Assembly: GCA_002469305.1 (NCBI GenBank)
Contig: DKEY01000163.1
Span: 39,917 to 45,422 of the forward strand
DNA from: Sulfurospirillum sp. UBA6810
GTDB lineage: Bacteria > Campylobacterota > Campylobacteria > Campylobacterales > Sulfurospirillaceae
Length of the DNA: 5,506 nucleotides
Reading direction: 5' to 3'
Under the pieces are notes generated by a model, which was not told the DNA's origin, made no database searches, and saw only the letters and a list, made by a program, of their open reading frames with translations. The first letter of the stretch is position 1. Each line of letters opens with the position of its first letter. Below, in pieces: positions 1 to 5,012 of the stretch. The translations under genes and the position numbers were made by a program.

Positions 1-479
1 CCAAAAAAGAGACAAAAAACTAAAATCTGTAAGATATTTGCTTCCATAAGTGATTGAAAAATATTTGTTGGAATCATACCAATAACAGTTTCCATAGCGC
101 TAGGAAGAGCACCTTTATCTGCGTATTGATTTGAGAACATATGGGAAACACTACTTAAATCAAGACCGCTTCCTGGTTGAAAAATAACACCAGCAACGAG
201 TGCAAGGGCAACTGCAAGAGCCGATGTAATCATAAAAAAGCTTATAGTTCCAAGACCTATCTTACCAGCACTTGGGCTATCTCCAAGATTGGCAGCACCA
301 GCTATGATAGACACAGCAACCAAAGGAATAACAAGCATCTTGATAAGATGGATAAAAATCGTACCAAGAGGAGCGAACATAGAAGCACTTTCCCCCATGC
401 TTACACCTACGATAGTTCCTAAAACCATCGCCACAATAATTTGAAAACCAATGTTCTTCAAAATTGACTTTTTTTTCAC
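1..479 (-). CDS. Dicarboxylate/amino acid:cation symporter (DAACS/SDF family), N-terminal part
   Basis: Inner-membrane secondary transporter of the DAACS family, which moves dicarboxylates or acidic amino acids (some members cystine) with Na+ or H+. The first 159 residues are visible and the rest lies beyond the left edge. Residues 1-8 are Lys-rich, TM1 is about 10-28, and the family-typical stretch around 39-67 (IFIHLIKMLVIPLVAVSIIA, then AGAANLGD) forms TM2 and its following loop. TM3 is about 76-100, and a further hydrophobic stretch reaches the edge. The start is GTG at 479-477, preceded at 5 nt by AAGGA (489-485); no ATG fits as well. The gene is divergent from the 653-1396 gene and shares its control region. 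The family call is firm. The substrate cannot be told from this half; a TcyP-like cystine/dicarboxylate carrier is one possibility. Confidence 0.9.
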   Translation of the reverse strand, partial: MKKKSILKNIGFQIIVAMVLGTIVGVSMGESASMFAPLGTIFIHLIKMLVIPLVAVSIIAGAANLGDSPSAGKIGLGTISFFMITSALAVALALVAGVIFQPGSGLDLSSVSHMFSNQYADKGALPSAMETVIGMIPTNIFQSLMEANILQILVFCLFF

Positions 480-511
480 GAATATCCTTATTGAAAAATT
501 TTAAAACGGAT

Positions 512-517
512 ATAGTA
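512..517 (-). promoter_or_regulatory. Predicted extended -10 promoter of the symporter gene
   Basis: Read on the minus strand, TACTAT (517-512) is directly preceded by TGC, which gives an extended -10 (TGn-TACTAT). A start of transcription near 505 would give a leader of about 25 nt before the GTG at 479. The region where a -35 would lie (about 535-540) is inside the 530-566 palindrome, so a protein bound there could block or recruit RNA polymerase. This is a motif call only. Confidence 0.5.
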
Positions 518-529
518 GCATCATTGATG

Positions 530-566
530 TAAAATAAAACTTTAATTAAATTAAAGTTTTATTTTA
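530..566. repeat. Perfect 18+1+18 bp palindrome in a divergent promoter region
   Basis: Bases 530-547 are the exact reverse complement of 549-566, with A548 at the centre. Each arm holds one G:C pair (C540/G556) and is otherwise A/T. It lies between two divergent genes, so a terminator role is unlikely. It sits just upstream of the symporter -10 and about 42 bp upstream of the other -10. An 11-bp piece of the arm (ATAAAACTTTA, 534-544) recurs in direct orientation at 629-639, in the leader of the plus-strand operon. The likely role, by inference, is an operator for a dimeric regulator of the symporter; an AT-rich cruciform is the alternative. Confidence 0.6.
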
Positions 567-607
567 TTAATTCAGTAAAACTAAAATAAATAGAATTTAA
601 ATCATGG

Positions 608-613
608 TATAAT
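608..613 (+). promoter_or_regulatory. Predicted extended -10 promoter of the carboxypeptidase-csd4-tsaD operon
   Basis: A consensus TATAAT is preceded by TGG, giving TGn-TATAAT. As is common for sigma70 promoters in Campylobacterota, there is no clear -35 box, only A/T-rich DNA upstream. Transcription would start near 620, giving a leader of about 33 nt to the ATG at 653. The 629-639 copy of the palindrome half-site lies in this leader, so it could act as a roadblock site. Confidence 0.65.
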
Positions 614-652
614 AAATGCTTTATATTTATAAAACTTTAGTGTGGGAAAACA

Positions 653-1396
653 ATGCAGCGAAGAGCATTTTTAGGGGTAATGTTAGGTAGTGCTATCAGT
701 GCGATGGCAAACACGCAAAAGCATGACAATTCTGTGTGGATTCAGACTGAACAGATTGATGTCTTTTTGTCAGTGTGCCAAAAGATAGAGTTAGTGAAAC
801 GAGCAGTTGGATATGGTAATTTCAATATTTTATCCTTTGATGATATGCTCAAAACAGCTCTTATGTATTCTCATATAGGAGAATTTACAAAAAATGAACT
901 CTCTTTTATAGAAGAGATGTTTTATGAAAATCCAAACAAATACGGTTTTTATGGAAGAAGAACAGTTCCCTCTCTTACAACCAATATCAATGAAAATGAT
1001 GTTATAAAGATAGAGAGAACGGGGCACTATCTTTTTCGTGGACACTCAGAGGGCTCTTATGAAAGAGTTATCCAAGATGTTGGAGACTCATTGATGCTAA
1101 CATCAGGGGTAAGAGGTGTTCCAAAGCAGATGAACTTGTACTTTAACAAGATAAAAAGTACGGGGGGCAACATCACAGAAGCTGCTCACTCACTTGCACC
1201 ACCAGCGTTTTCATATCATTCTATTGGTGATTTTGATGTTGGTAAAAAGGGCTGGGGGTATAAAAACTTTACAATCTCCTTTGCTACAACAAAAGAGTTT
1301 TGGAGACTCAGACAACTCTCATACATATCTATGAGATACACAATAAATAACAAAGATGGAGTAAGATTTGAACCTTGGCATGTTAAAATTATTTAG
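653..1396 (+). CDS. Tat-exported M15 (VanY/LdcB-like) zinc carboxypeptidase
   Basis: Predicted periplasmic metallopeptidase of family M15, which removes the C-terminal D-amino acid from peptidoglycan stem peptides (DD- or LD-carboxypeptidase). The N-terminus (MQRRAFLG, then a short hydrophobic run to AMA at 17-19) reads as a twin-arginine signal with cleavage after A19. M15 landmarks follow in order: SGVRG 151-155 with Q159, a Gly/Ala-rich AHSLAPP at 178-184, SYHSIGDFD 187-195 with H189 and D195 as probable zinc ligands, and EPWH 240-243 with E240 as catalytic base and H243 as third ligand. The H-to-D spacing is five residues, whereas VanY-type enzymes have six. At 247 aa it is complete. The start ATG has only a weak GGGA Shine-Dalgarno 4 nt ahead (644-647). 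Its last 17 nt overlap csd4, so the two are probably co-translated. DD versus LD specificity cannot be read from sequence. Confidence 0.82.
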   Translation: MQRRAFLGVMLGSAISAMANTQKHDNSVWIQTEQIDVFLSVCQKIELVKRAVGYGNFNILSFDDMLKTALMYSHIGEFTKNELSFIEEMFYENPNKYGFYGRRTVPSLTTNINENDVIKIERTGHYLFRGHSEGSYERVIQDVGDSLMLTSGVRGVPKQMNLYFNKIKSTGGNITEAAHSLAPPAFSYHSIGDFDVGKKGWGYKNFTISFATTKEFWRLRQLSYISMRYTINNKDGVRFEPWHVKII

Positions 1397-2702
1397 TACT
1401 ATTGCACTTTTTTGTACACTTTCTTTTGCACAAAATATGGACTTTACATTGATAGAAAAAGGTGAGAAGGATAGTGACAATAAACTTCTTATAGTAGGAG
1501 GGATTCAAGGGGATGAACCGGGCAGTTTTATGGCTGCATCTTTACTTGCTACACATTATGAGATAACAAAAGGCTCGGTTTGGATAGTTCCAAATTTTAA
1601 CTTTTACTCTATCATCAAGAGCAATCGTGGACCTTTTGGAGATTTGAACAGAAAATTTGACCAACTTCCAAAAGATGATCCTGATTATGATTCTATTGAA
1701 CGTATGAAAAAAATCATCACAGACAAAAATGTGAAAATGGTCATCAACCTTCATGATGGCAGTGGATTTTATAGAGAAAAATATATCGACAAATGGCATC
1801 AGCCAAGACGTTGGGGACAAGCTACTATCATAGACCAACAGCATATTGAGGGTATCCCTTATGGAAACTTAGAGGAGATAGCAGGTCAAGTTGATACCTA
1901 TATCAACCAAAGACTACTGGATGAAGAGCATAAGTTTCACACGAAAAACACACAAACTTATCTGAAAAAGACTTATGAAGAAAAAGAGATGAGCAAGACT
2001 TTGACATACTTTGCTATAAGCTCTGGAAAAGCTGCATTTGGTAATGAATCAAGCAAATCTTTACCTGTCAATGAAAGAGTCTATTATAAGCTTTTAGCCT
2101 TAGAAAAGTTTATGGATATCATGGGAATTGAGTATAAAAGAAAGTTTGAACTTAACGCACATGCTCTAAAAGATGTGATAGACAATGATATCTTTATCTC
2201 TTTCAATGACAAAAAGATTTTTATCCCACTCTCTCGTATCCGTCCTTGGATTACTTACTTTCCTGTGAAAAAAGGTGATACGATAACTTTTAAACCAAGC
2301 TCTCCTATCATGACTGTTTTAGAAGAAGAGGACAAGTATGTGGTTTACTATGGCAACAGAAGACTGACAACATTGGTTCCAGAATATCTTGATTATGACA
2401 AGTTTGATGATACTATAAAGATAGATATAGATGGCAAGGTAAAAGAAGTCAATTTAGGAAGTTTGGTTGAAGTTGAAAACTACTTCAATGTGAGCCCAGA
2501 TGAGCGTATAAGAGTCAATGTTATAGGCTATGTAAATAAAAAGCATAAAAATGAATCAGGACTCAATATCCGAGAAAAGTACCTTTTAGAGCGTTACTCT
2601 ATCGATAAAGATGGGAAACGCTACCGTATAGAGATATATGACAATCACAAAAAAGATAAGTTTCTTGGGATGATACTCGTAGAATTTACACAAAAGCAGT
2701 AG
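1380..2702 (+). CDS. csd4: Peptidoglycan DL-carboxypeptidase Csd4/Pgp1 (M14 family), cell-shape determinant
   Basis: Periplasmic zinc carboxypeptidase that, in Helicobacter (Csd4) and Campylobacter (Pgp1), trims tripeptide stems to dipeptides and is needed for helical shape. From the ATG at 1380 it is 440 aa, close to H. pylori Csd4. Residues 1-17 (MLKLF to SFA) form a Sec signal peptide. The catalytic domain, about 20-245, has GGIQGDEPG at 40-48 with Q43 and E46, LHDG at 124-127 with H125, and FGNES at 220-224 with E223 as catalytic Glu. Q43 replaces the usual His of the M14 HxxE ligand pair, the known Csd4 hallmark. Residues about 250-440 match the two small C-terminal domains (YYGNRRLTTL 323-332; RVNVIGYV 378-385; RYRIEIY 414-420). 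An alternative TTG start at 1368 adds four residues and has a better-spaced GGAG (1358-1361). It overlaps the gene before it, and tsaD follows 2 nt after its stop. Confidence 0.93.
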   Translation: MLKLFSTIALFCTLSFAQNMDFTLIEKGEKDSDNKLLIVGGIQGDEPGSFMAASLLATHYEITKGSVWIVPNFNFYSIIKSNRGPFGDLNRKFDQLPKDDPDYDSIERMKKIITDKNVKMVINLHDGSGFYREKYIDKWHQPRRWGQATIIDQQHIEGIPYGNLEEIAGQVDTYINQRLLDEEHKFHTKNTQTYLKKTYEEKEMSKTLTYFAISSGKAAFGNESSKSLPVNERVYYKLLALEKFMDIMGIEYKRKFELNAHALKDVIDNDIFISFNDKKIFIPLSRIRPWITYFPVKKGDTITFKPSSPIMTVLEEEDKYVVYYGNRRLTTLVPEYLDYDKFDDTIKIDIDGKVKEVNLGSLVEVENYFNVSPDERIRVNVIGYVNKKHKNESGLNIREKYLLERYSIDKDGKRYRIEIYDNHKKDKFLGMILVEFTQKQ

Positions 2703-2704
2703 TT

Positions 2705-3691
2705 GTGATACTAAGCATAGAAAGTAGTTGTGATGATAGTTCTATCGCTATAACACGCATAGAAGATGCAAAATTATTGTTTCATAAAAAAATCTCTCAA
2801 GAGTTAGAACACTCTGTATATGGAGGTGTTGTGCCAGAACTTGCGGCAAGACTGCATGCTAAGGCACTCCCTGATATATTGCAAGAGTGTGAACCTTACT
2901 TTAAAAGCCTACGTGCTGTTGCTGTTACCAATGAACCAGGTCTCTCTGTGACTTTGGTCGAGGGTGTAAGTATGGCAAAAGCTATAAGTATCTCACTAGA
3001 TATACCTTTGCTTGGTATCAACCATCTCAAAGGACATATCTACTCTTTGTTTATAGACAATCCAAAAGTCACCTTTCCTCTTGGTGTATTGCTGGTCTCT
3101 GGTGGGCATACACAAATCTTACATGTAAAGAGTTATGATGAGATAGAAGTACTCGCAACGACACTTGATGATAGCTTTGGTGAAAGTTTTGATAAAGTGG
3201 CAAAGATGTTAGGGCTTGGTTATCCAGGTGGCCCTATCATAGAAAAGTATGCACAAAATGGTGATGAAAATAAGTTTACTTTTACAGTACCGATGCAAGG
3301 TCCAAAACTTGCCTTTAGTTACTCTGGGCTTAAAAATCAAGTTAGACTTGCCATAGAAGAACAAAATGAGCTAACCCAAGAGAGCATGAGTAACATCTGT
3401 GCCTCTTTTCAAAGAGTAGCTACGGAGCATCTTTTGCAAAAATTAAAGCGTATTTTTAAGACAAAAAGTTTTGATGATTTTGCTATCGTTGGTGGAGCAA
3501 GTGCAAACAAATACTTAAGAGGCAAGATAGAAAAACTATGCCAGATGCATAATATAAACTTACATGTAGCCAAGATGGAGTTTTGTTCTGATAATGCTGC
3601 GATGATAGGAAGATGTGCGATAGAAGCGTTTCATAACAAGCGGTTTGTAGATATAAACGATATAAGTGTAAGTCCTAGAACAAACTTTTAG
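2705..3691 (+). CDS. tsaD: tRNA N6-adenosine threonylcarbamoyltransferase TsaD (Gcp/YgjD/Kae1)
   Basis: Cytoplasmic enzyme that transfers the threonylcarbamoyl group from threonylcarbamoyl-AMP to A37 of ANN-decoding tRNAs (t6A), working with TsaB, TsaE and the TsaC/Sua5 product. Its 328 aa match the usual length. Visible landmarks of the ASKHA fold are ESSCDDSS (6-13), NHLKGH (106-111) with metal ligands H107 and H111, VSGGHT (131-136), FGESFDKVAK (158-167), GYPGGP (172-177), GGASANKYLR (263-272) and FCSDNAAMIG (293-302) with metal ligand D296. The start is GTG at 2705, 2 nt after the csd4 stop. There is no good Shine-Dalgarno, so translation is probably coupled to csd4. From memory, the same pgp1-gcp order occurs in Campylobacter jejuni (Cj1345c-Cj1344c), so the linkage is old. 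The function is unrelated to peptidoglycan despite the old glycoprotease name. Confidence 0.97.
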   Translation: MILSIESSCDDSSIAITRIEDAKLLFHKKISQELEHSVYGGVVPELAARLHAKALPDILQECEPYFKSLRAVAVTNEPGLSVTLVEGVSMAKAISISLDIPLLGINHLKGHIYSLFIDNPKVTFPLGVLLVSGGHTQILHVKSYDEIEVLATTLDDSFGESFDKVAKMLGLGYPGGPIIEKYAQNGDENKFTFTVPMQGPKLAFSYSGLKNQVRLAIEEQNELTQESMSNICASFQRVATEHLLQKLKRIFKTKSFDDFAIVGGASANKYLRGKIEKLCQMHNINLHVAKMEFCSDNAAMIGRCAIEAFHNKRFVDINDISVSPRTNF

Positions 3692-3732
3692 TGCCTACTT
3701 TTAAATAGTAACTTTAATTGTTATTGATAAGT

Positions 3733-3763
3733 ACTTCTTTATTACAACTTCTTTATAATTACA
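3733..3763 (+). repeat. Imperfect tandem direct repeat upstream of the putative sRNA
   Basis: Two adjacent copies read ACTTCTTTATTACA (3733-3746) and ACTTCTTTATAATTACA (3747-3763). They differ by a 3-nt insertion that creates the TATAAT box in the second copy. The repeat also gives T-rich blocks at roughly helical spacing, like those seen upstream of Campylobacterota sigma70 promoters. It may be a chance duplication. Confidence 0.55.
3754..3759 (+). promoter_or_regulatory. Predicted -10 box of the putative small RNA
   Basis: A consensus TATAAT lies in the tsaD-murB spacer with T-rich blocks upstream. TTGATA at 3724-3729 resembles a -35 but is 24 bp away, too far to pair with this box. The expected start, 3765/3766, falls exactly at the base of the first predicted hairpin of the RNA, which supports the reading. 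Confidence 0.5.
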
Positions 3764-3764
3764 T

Positions 3765-3853
3765 CAGTCGTTCAAAGTAATCGCTAGATTACGTTTGCAC
3801 TGCTATATATGGGGATGGAGAGTATGGGCTTAGGCTTCATACTCTTTTTTTTT
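3765..3853 (+). ncRNA. Candidate small RNA, about 88 nt, with 5' hairpin and intrinsic terminator
   Basis: This stretch has the parts of a free-standing small RNA. A TATAAT box ends 5 nt before it. A long hairpin is built from CAGT 3765-3768 with ACTG 3799-3802, CAAA 3773-3776 with TTTG 3794-3797 and GTAATC 3777-3782 with GATTAC 3787-3792, with loop GCTA and a bulged G3793. A G-rich linker (GGGGATGGAG, 3811-3820) follows. It ends in a 7-bp terminator stem and nine T's. No reading frame of use and no known RNA family (tRNA, tmRNA, 6S, SRP RNA) is recognised. Its last 24 nt are antisense to the 3' end of murB. The alternative is that this is merely the 3' UTR and terminator of the tsaD operon. 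The promoter and the 5' hairpin argue for an RNA gene, but only expression data would settle it. Confidence 0.45.
3820..3853 (+). terminator. Rho-independent terminator for tsaD operon and/or sRNA
   Basis: GAGTATG (3820-3826) pairs with CATACTC (3838-3844) around an 11-nt loop, followed by nine T's (3845-3853). It acts on plus-strand transcripts. On the minus strand the hairpin has no T-tract after it, so it is not an intrinsic terminator for murB. The T-tract is the complement of three Lys AAA codons near the murB C-terminus, so the terminator is shared with murB coding sequence. Confidence 0.85.
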
Positions 3854-4618
3854 ATCTACTATCTTTATCTCTAACTCTAAGTGAATACCAAATCTTTCAA
3901 AAACAGTTTGTTGGGCTAATGCTATAAGCTCTAATGCTTGCTCATATGTTCCATTGCCAAGGTTAACTAGAAAATTGGCATGGGTATCACTAAAAGCCAT
4001 ATCACCCACTCTGTATCCCTTTAGTCCAGCTTCATCGAGCAGTTTTCCTGCAAAGTTATTTGGAGGATTTTTAAAGCAACTCCCAGCACTTGGCAGATTT
4101 GGTTGGTTGTCTCTGAGTTTTTTAAACATCTCCAAAAGAGTAGCATCAAAACCTTTATGGATTTCAAATTTTGCTTCAAATATGGTATCTTTTATATTTG
4201 TATGTCTGTATCCATACTCTATATCTTTTTTCTCAACCCAACCTTTATGTGTTCTGATAGCAACAAGATTGTTAAAAATTTCCCACTCTTTTAATCCAGC
4301 ATTCATTCTAAGCATACCACCAAGTGTTCCTGGGAGTTTTTGCATCAGTTCAAAGTTCGCCAAGTCATGCTTTTTTGCATAAGAGAGAAGTTTACCACTA
4401 GGCGTTGCAGCGCCTACATGTAAGAGATTATTTTCTACATGTAAGAAGTCAAACTCACGTCCAAGCATAGCAAGAGGTGGGGGGGTGGGCGAAAAAAGAA
4501 GGTTGTTACAACCTCCTATGATAAAAGAGGAGTTCTCTTTTACTTCATCGATAACTTCGACAGCAACAACAGGACCAATCCTAAGAGAACTGTAAGATGC
4601 GAGATTGAGCGTTTTCAA
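3830..4618 (-). CDS. murB: UDP-N-acetylenolpyruvoylglucosamine reductase MurB
   Basis: Cytoplasmic FAD enzyme that uses NADPH to reduce UDP-GlcNAc-enolpyruvate to UDP-MurNAc, the second committed step of peptidoglycan precursor synthesis. With the chosen start it has 262 aa, like the short MurB of Helicobacter and Campylobacter. Landmarks are YSSLRIG (9-15), the FAD-binding GGCNNLL (35-41), LPGTLGGMLRMNAG (95-108), YGYRHTNIK (135-143), GSCFKNP (179-185) with S180 as the expected catalytic Ser, SDTHANFLVN (210-219) and LELE near the C-terminus (247-250) with the expected acid. The start is TTG at 4618-4616, overlapping the fliQ stop as TTGA. The frame is open 22 codons further upstream, to 4684, but those codons lie inside fliQ, have no counterpart in MurB, and would precede the family N-terminus. 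Translation is probably coupled to fliQ. A G7 run (4479-4485) encodes Pro residues. Confidence 0.95.
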   Translation of the reverse strand: MKTLNLASYSSLRIGPVVAVEVIDEVKENSSFIIGGCNNLLFSPTPPPLAMLGREFDFLHVENNLLHVGAATPSGKLLSYAKKHDLANFELMQKLPGTLGGMLRMNAGLKEWEIFNNLVAIRTHKGWVEKKDIEYGYRHTNIKDTIFEAKFEIHKGFDATLLEMFKKLRDNQPNLPSAGSCFKNPPNNFAGKLLDEAGLKGYRVGDMAFSDTHANFLVNLGNGTYEQALELIALAQQTVFERFGIHLELEIKIVDKKKEYEA

Positions 4619-4881
4619 AATATAAAAGTCGGTATCATCTCTATGATACGAGTTGTGAATTCTATCATCATATTCATCATCCAAGGCATTGTGAAAATCG
4701 CCACTATGATAACAAGGATAATCTTTGGAACAAAGCTGAGTGTCATCTCGTTTATCTGTGTGGTTGCTTGAAAGATAGAGATAGCAAGACCTGCTAAAAG
4801 ACCAGCCATAAGCATAGGCATAGAGAGATATAGAGCTATCTTAAAAGTTTCAACGCCAAGGCCTATTAGTTTTGATTCCAT
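4615..4881 (-). CDS. fliQ: Flagellar export gate protein FliQ
   Basis: Small inner-membrane subunit of the flagellar type III export gate (FliP-FliQ-FliR), through which rod, hook and filament proteins pass. It has 88 aa, the normal family length. Two hydrophobic segments are visible, about 16-36 and 52-75. Between them lies the conserved linker SIFQATTQINEMTLSFVPKI (35-54), which identifies FliQ and separates it from injectisome homologues in this context. The ATG at 4881 has AAGGA about 9 nt upstream. The TGA stop overlaps the murB TTG start. From memory, fliQ-murB is a conserved pair in Helicobacter (HP1419-HP1418) and Campylobacter (Cj1675-Cj1676), where fliI is often next. Here fliI is not adjacent and mqnD lies upstream. 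A hairpin directly abuts the Shine-Dalgarno sequence. Confidence 0.97.
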   Translation of the reverse strand: MESKLIGLGVETFKIALYLSMPMLMAGLLAGLAISIFQATTQINEMTLSFVPKIILVIIVAIFTMPWMMNMMIEFTTRIIEMIPTFIF

Positions 4882-4893
4882 TTTAATGTTTCC

Positions 4894-4920
4894 TTTTTCT
4901 AGAAGTGAATTCTAGAAAAA
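4894..4920. repeat. 11-bp perfect inverted repeat abutting the fliQ Shine-Dalgarno
   Basis: TTTTTCTAGAA (4894-4904) pairs with TTCTAGAAAAA (4910-4920) around a 5-nt loop. In the fliQ mRNA the 3' arm runs straight into AAGGAAA, the predicted ribosome-binding site, so the hairpin could limit fliQ translation. Its 5' arm is the T-tract that follows the larger stem at 4922-4972. Confidence 0.6.
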
Positions 4921-4972
4921 TTCCTTGCACTGAAGCACGAAGTGAAGCTTCTGTATAACTTACTCGCAAGGA
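4916..4972 (-). terminator. Possible mqnD terminator: large stem-loop followed by T5
   Basis: Read on the minus strand, TCCTTGC (4972-4966) pairs with GCAAGGA (4928-4922). The 37-nt interior contains a further GAAGC/GCTTC stem, and A plus five T's (4920-4916) follow. The loop is large for an intrinsic terminator, and the structure may instead belong to the REP-like repeat. If active, it would separate mqnD from fliQ-murB. Confidence 0.3.
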
Positions 4973-5003
4973 GTAAAAGGGGTCAGGTCTCAACTCTAAA
5001 CTT
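4922..5003. repeat. REP/RAYT-like palindromic intergenic repeat (putative)
   Basis: This spacer between mqnD and fliQ is packed with inverted repeats: TCCTTGC 4922-4928 with GCAAGGA 4966-4972; GAAGC 4932-4936 with GCTTC 4947-4951; TTACTC 4960-4965 with GAGTAA 4971-4976 (loop GCAAG); and TGAAGC repeated directly at 4931 and 4943. It is followed by GGGGTCAGGTCTC (4979-4991). From general knowledge, GGGGTCAGGTCT-type motifs recur beside REP-associated tyrosine transposase (IS200-like) genes in many proteobacteria. No transposase is present here, so this would be a solitary, non-autonomous copy. The boundaries are approximate, and copy number in the genome is the needed test. Confidence 0.45.
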
Positions 5004-5012
5004 TTTTGCATT

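Noticed and set aside
177..422. 81-codon plus-strand reading frame
   Set aside because: It lies antisense to the clear symporter gene, has a low-complexity polar translation and no family resemblance.
830..1045. Minus-strand reading frame inside the M15 gene
   Set aside because: Shadow of a well-supported coding region; no ribosome-binding site and no recognisable product.
1162..1167. G6 run in the M15 gene as a phase-variable tract
   Set aside because: Too short for slippage of the kind known in the phylum, and the frame through it is intact.
1542..1844. Minus-strand reading frame inside csd4
   Set aside because: Antisense to the conserved catalytic domain of Csd4 and without family features.
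3809..3874. Small hydrophobic frame of 21 codons (MGMESMGLGF...)
   Set aside because: No separated Shine-Dalgarno, and the hydrophobic end comes from the terminator T-tract; better explained as sRNA and terminator.
3954..4382. Plus-strand 142-codon frame (and a shorter one at 4103-4294)
   Set aside because: Antisense to conserved MurB motifs; hydrophobic shadow translation.
4619..4684. N-terminal extension of murB to an upstream ATG
   Set aside because: The extra 22 residues are encoded inside fliQ and precede the normal MurB N-terminus; TTG 4618 fits the family length.
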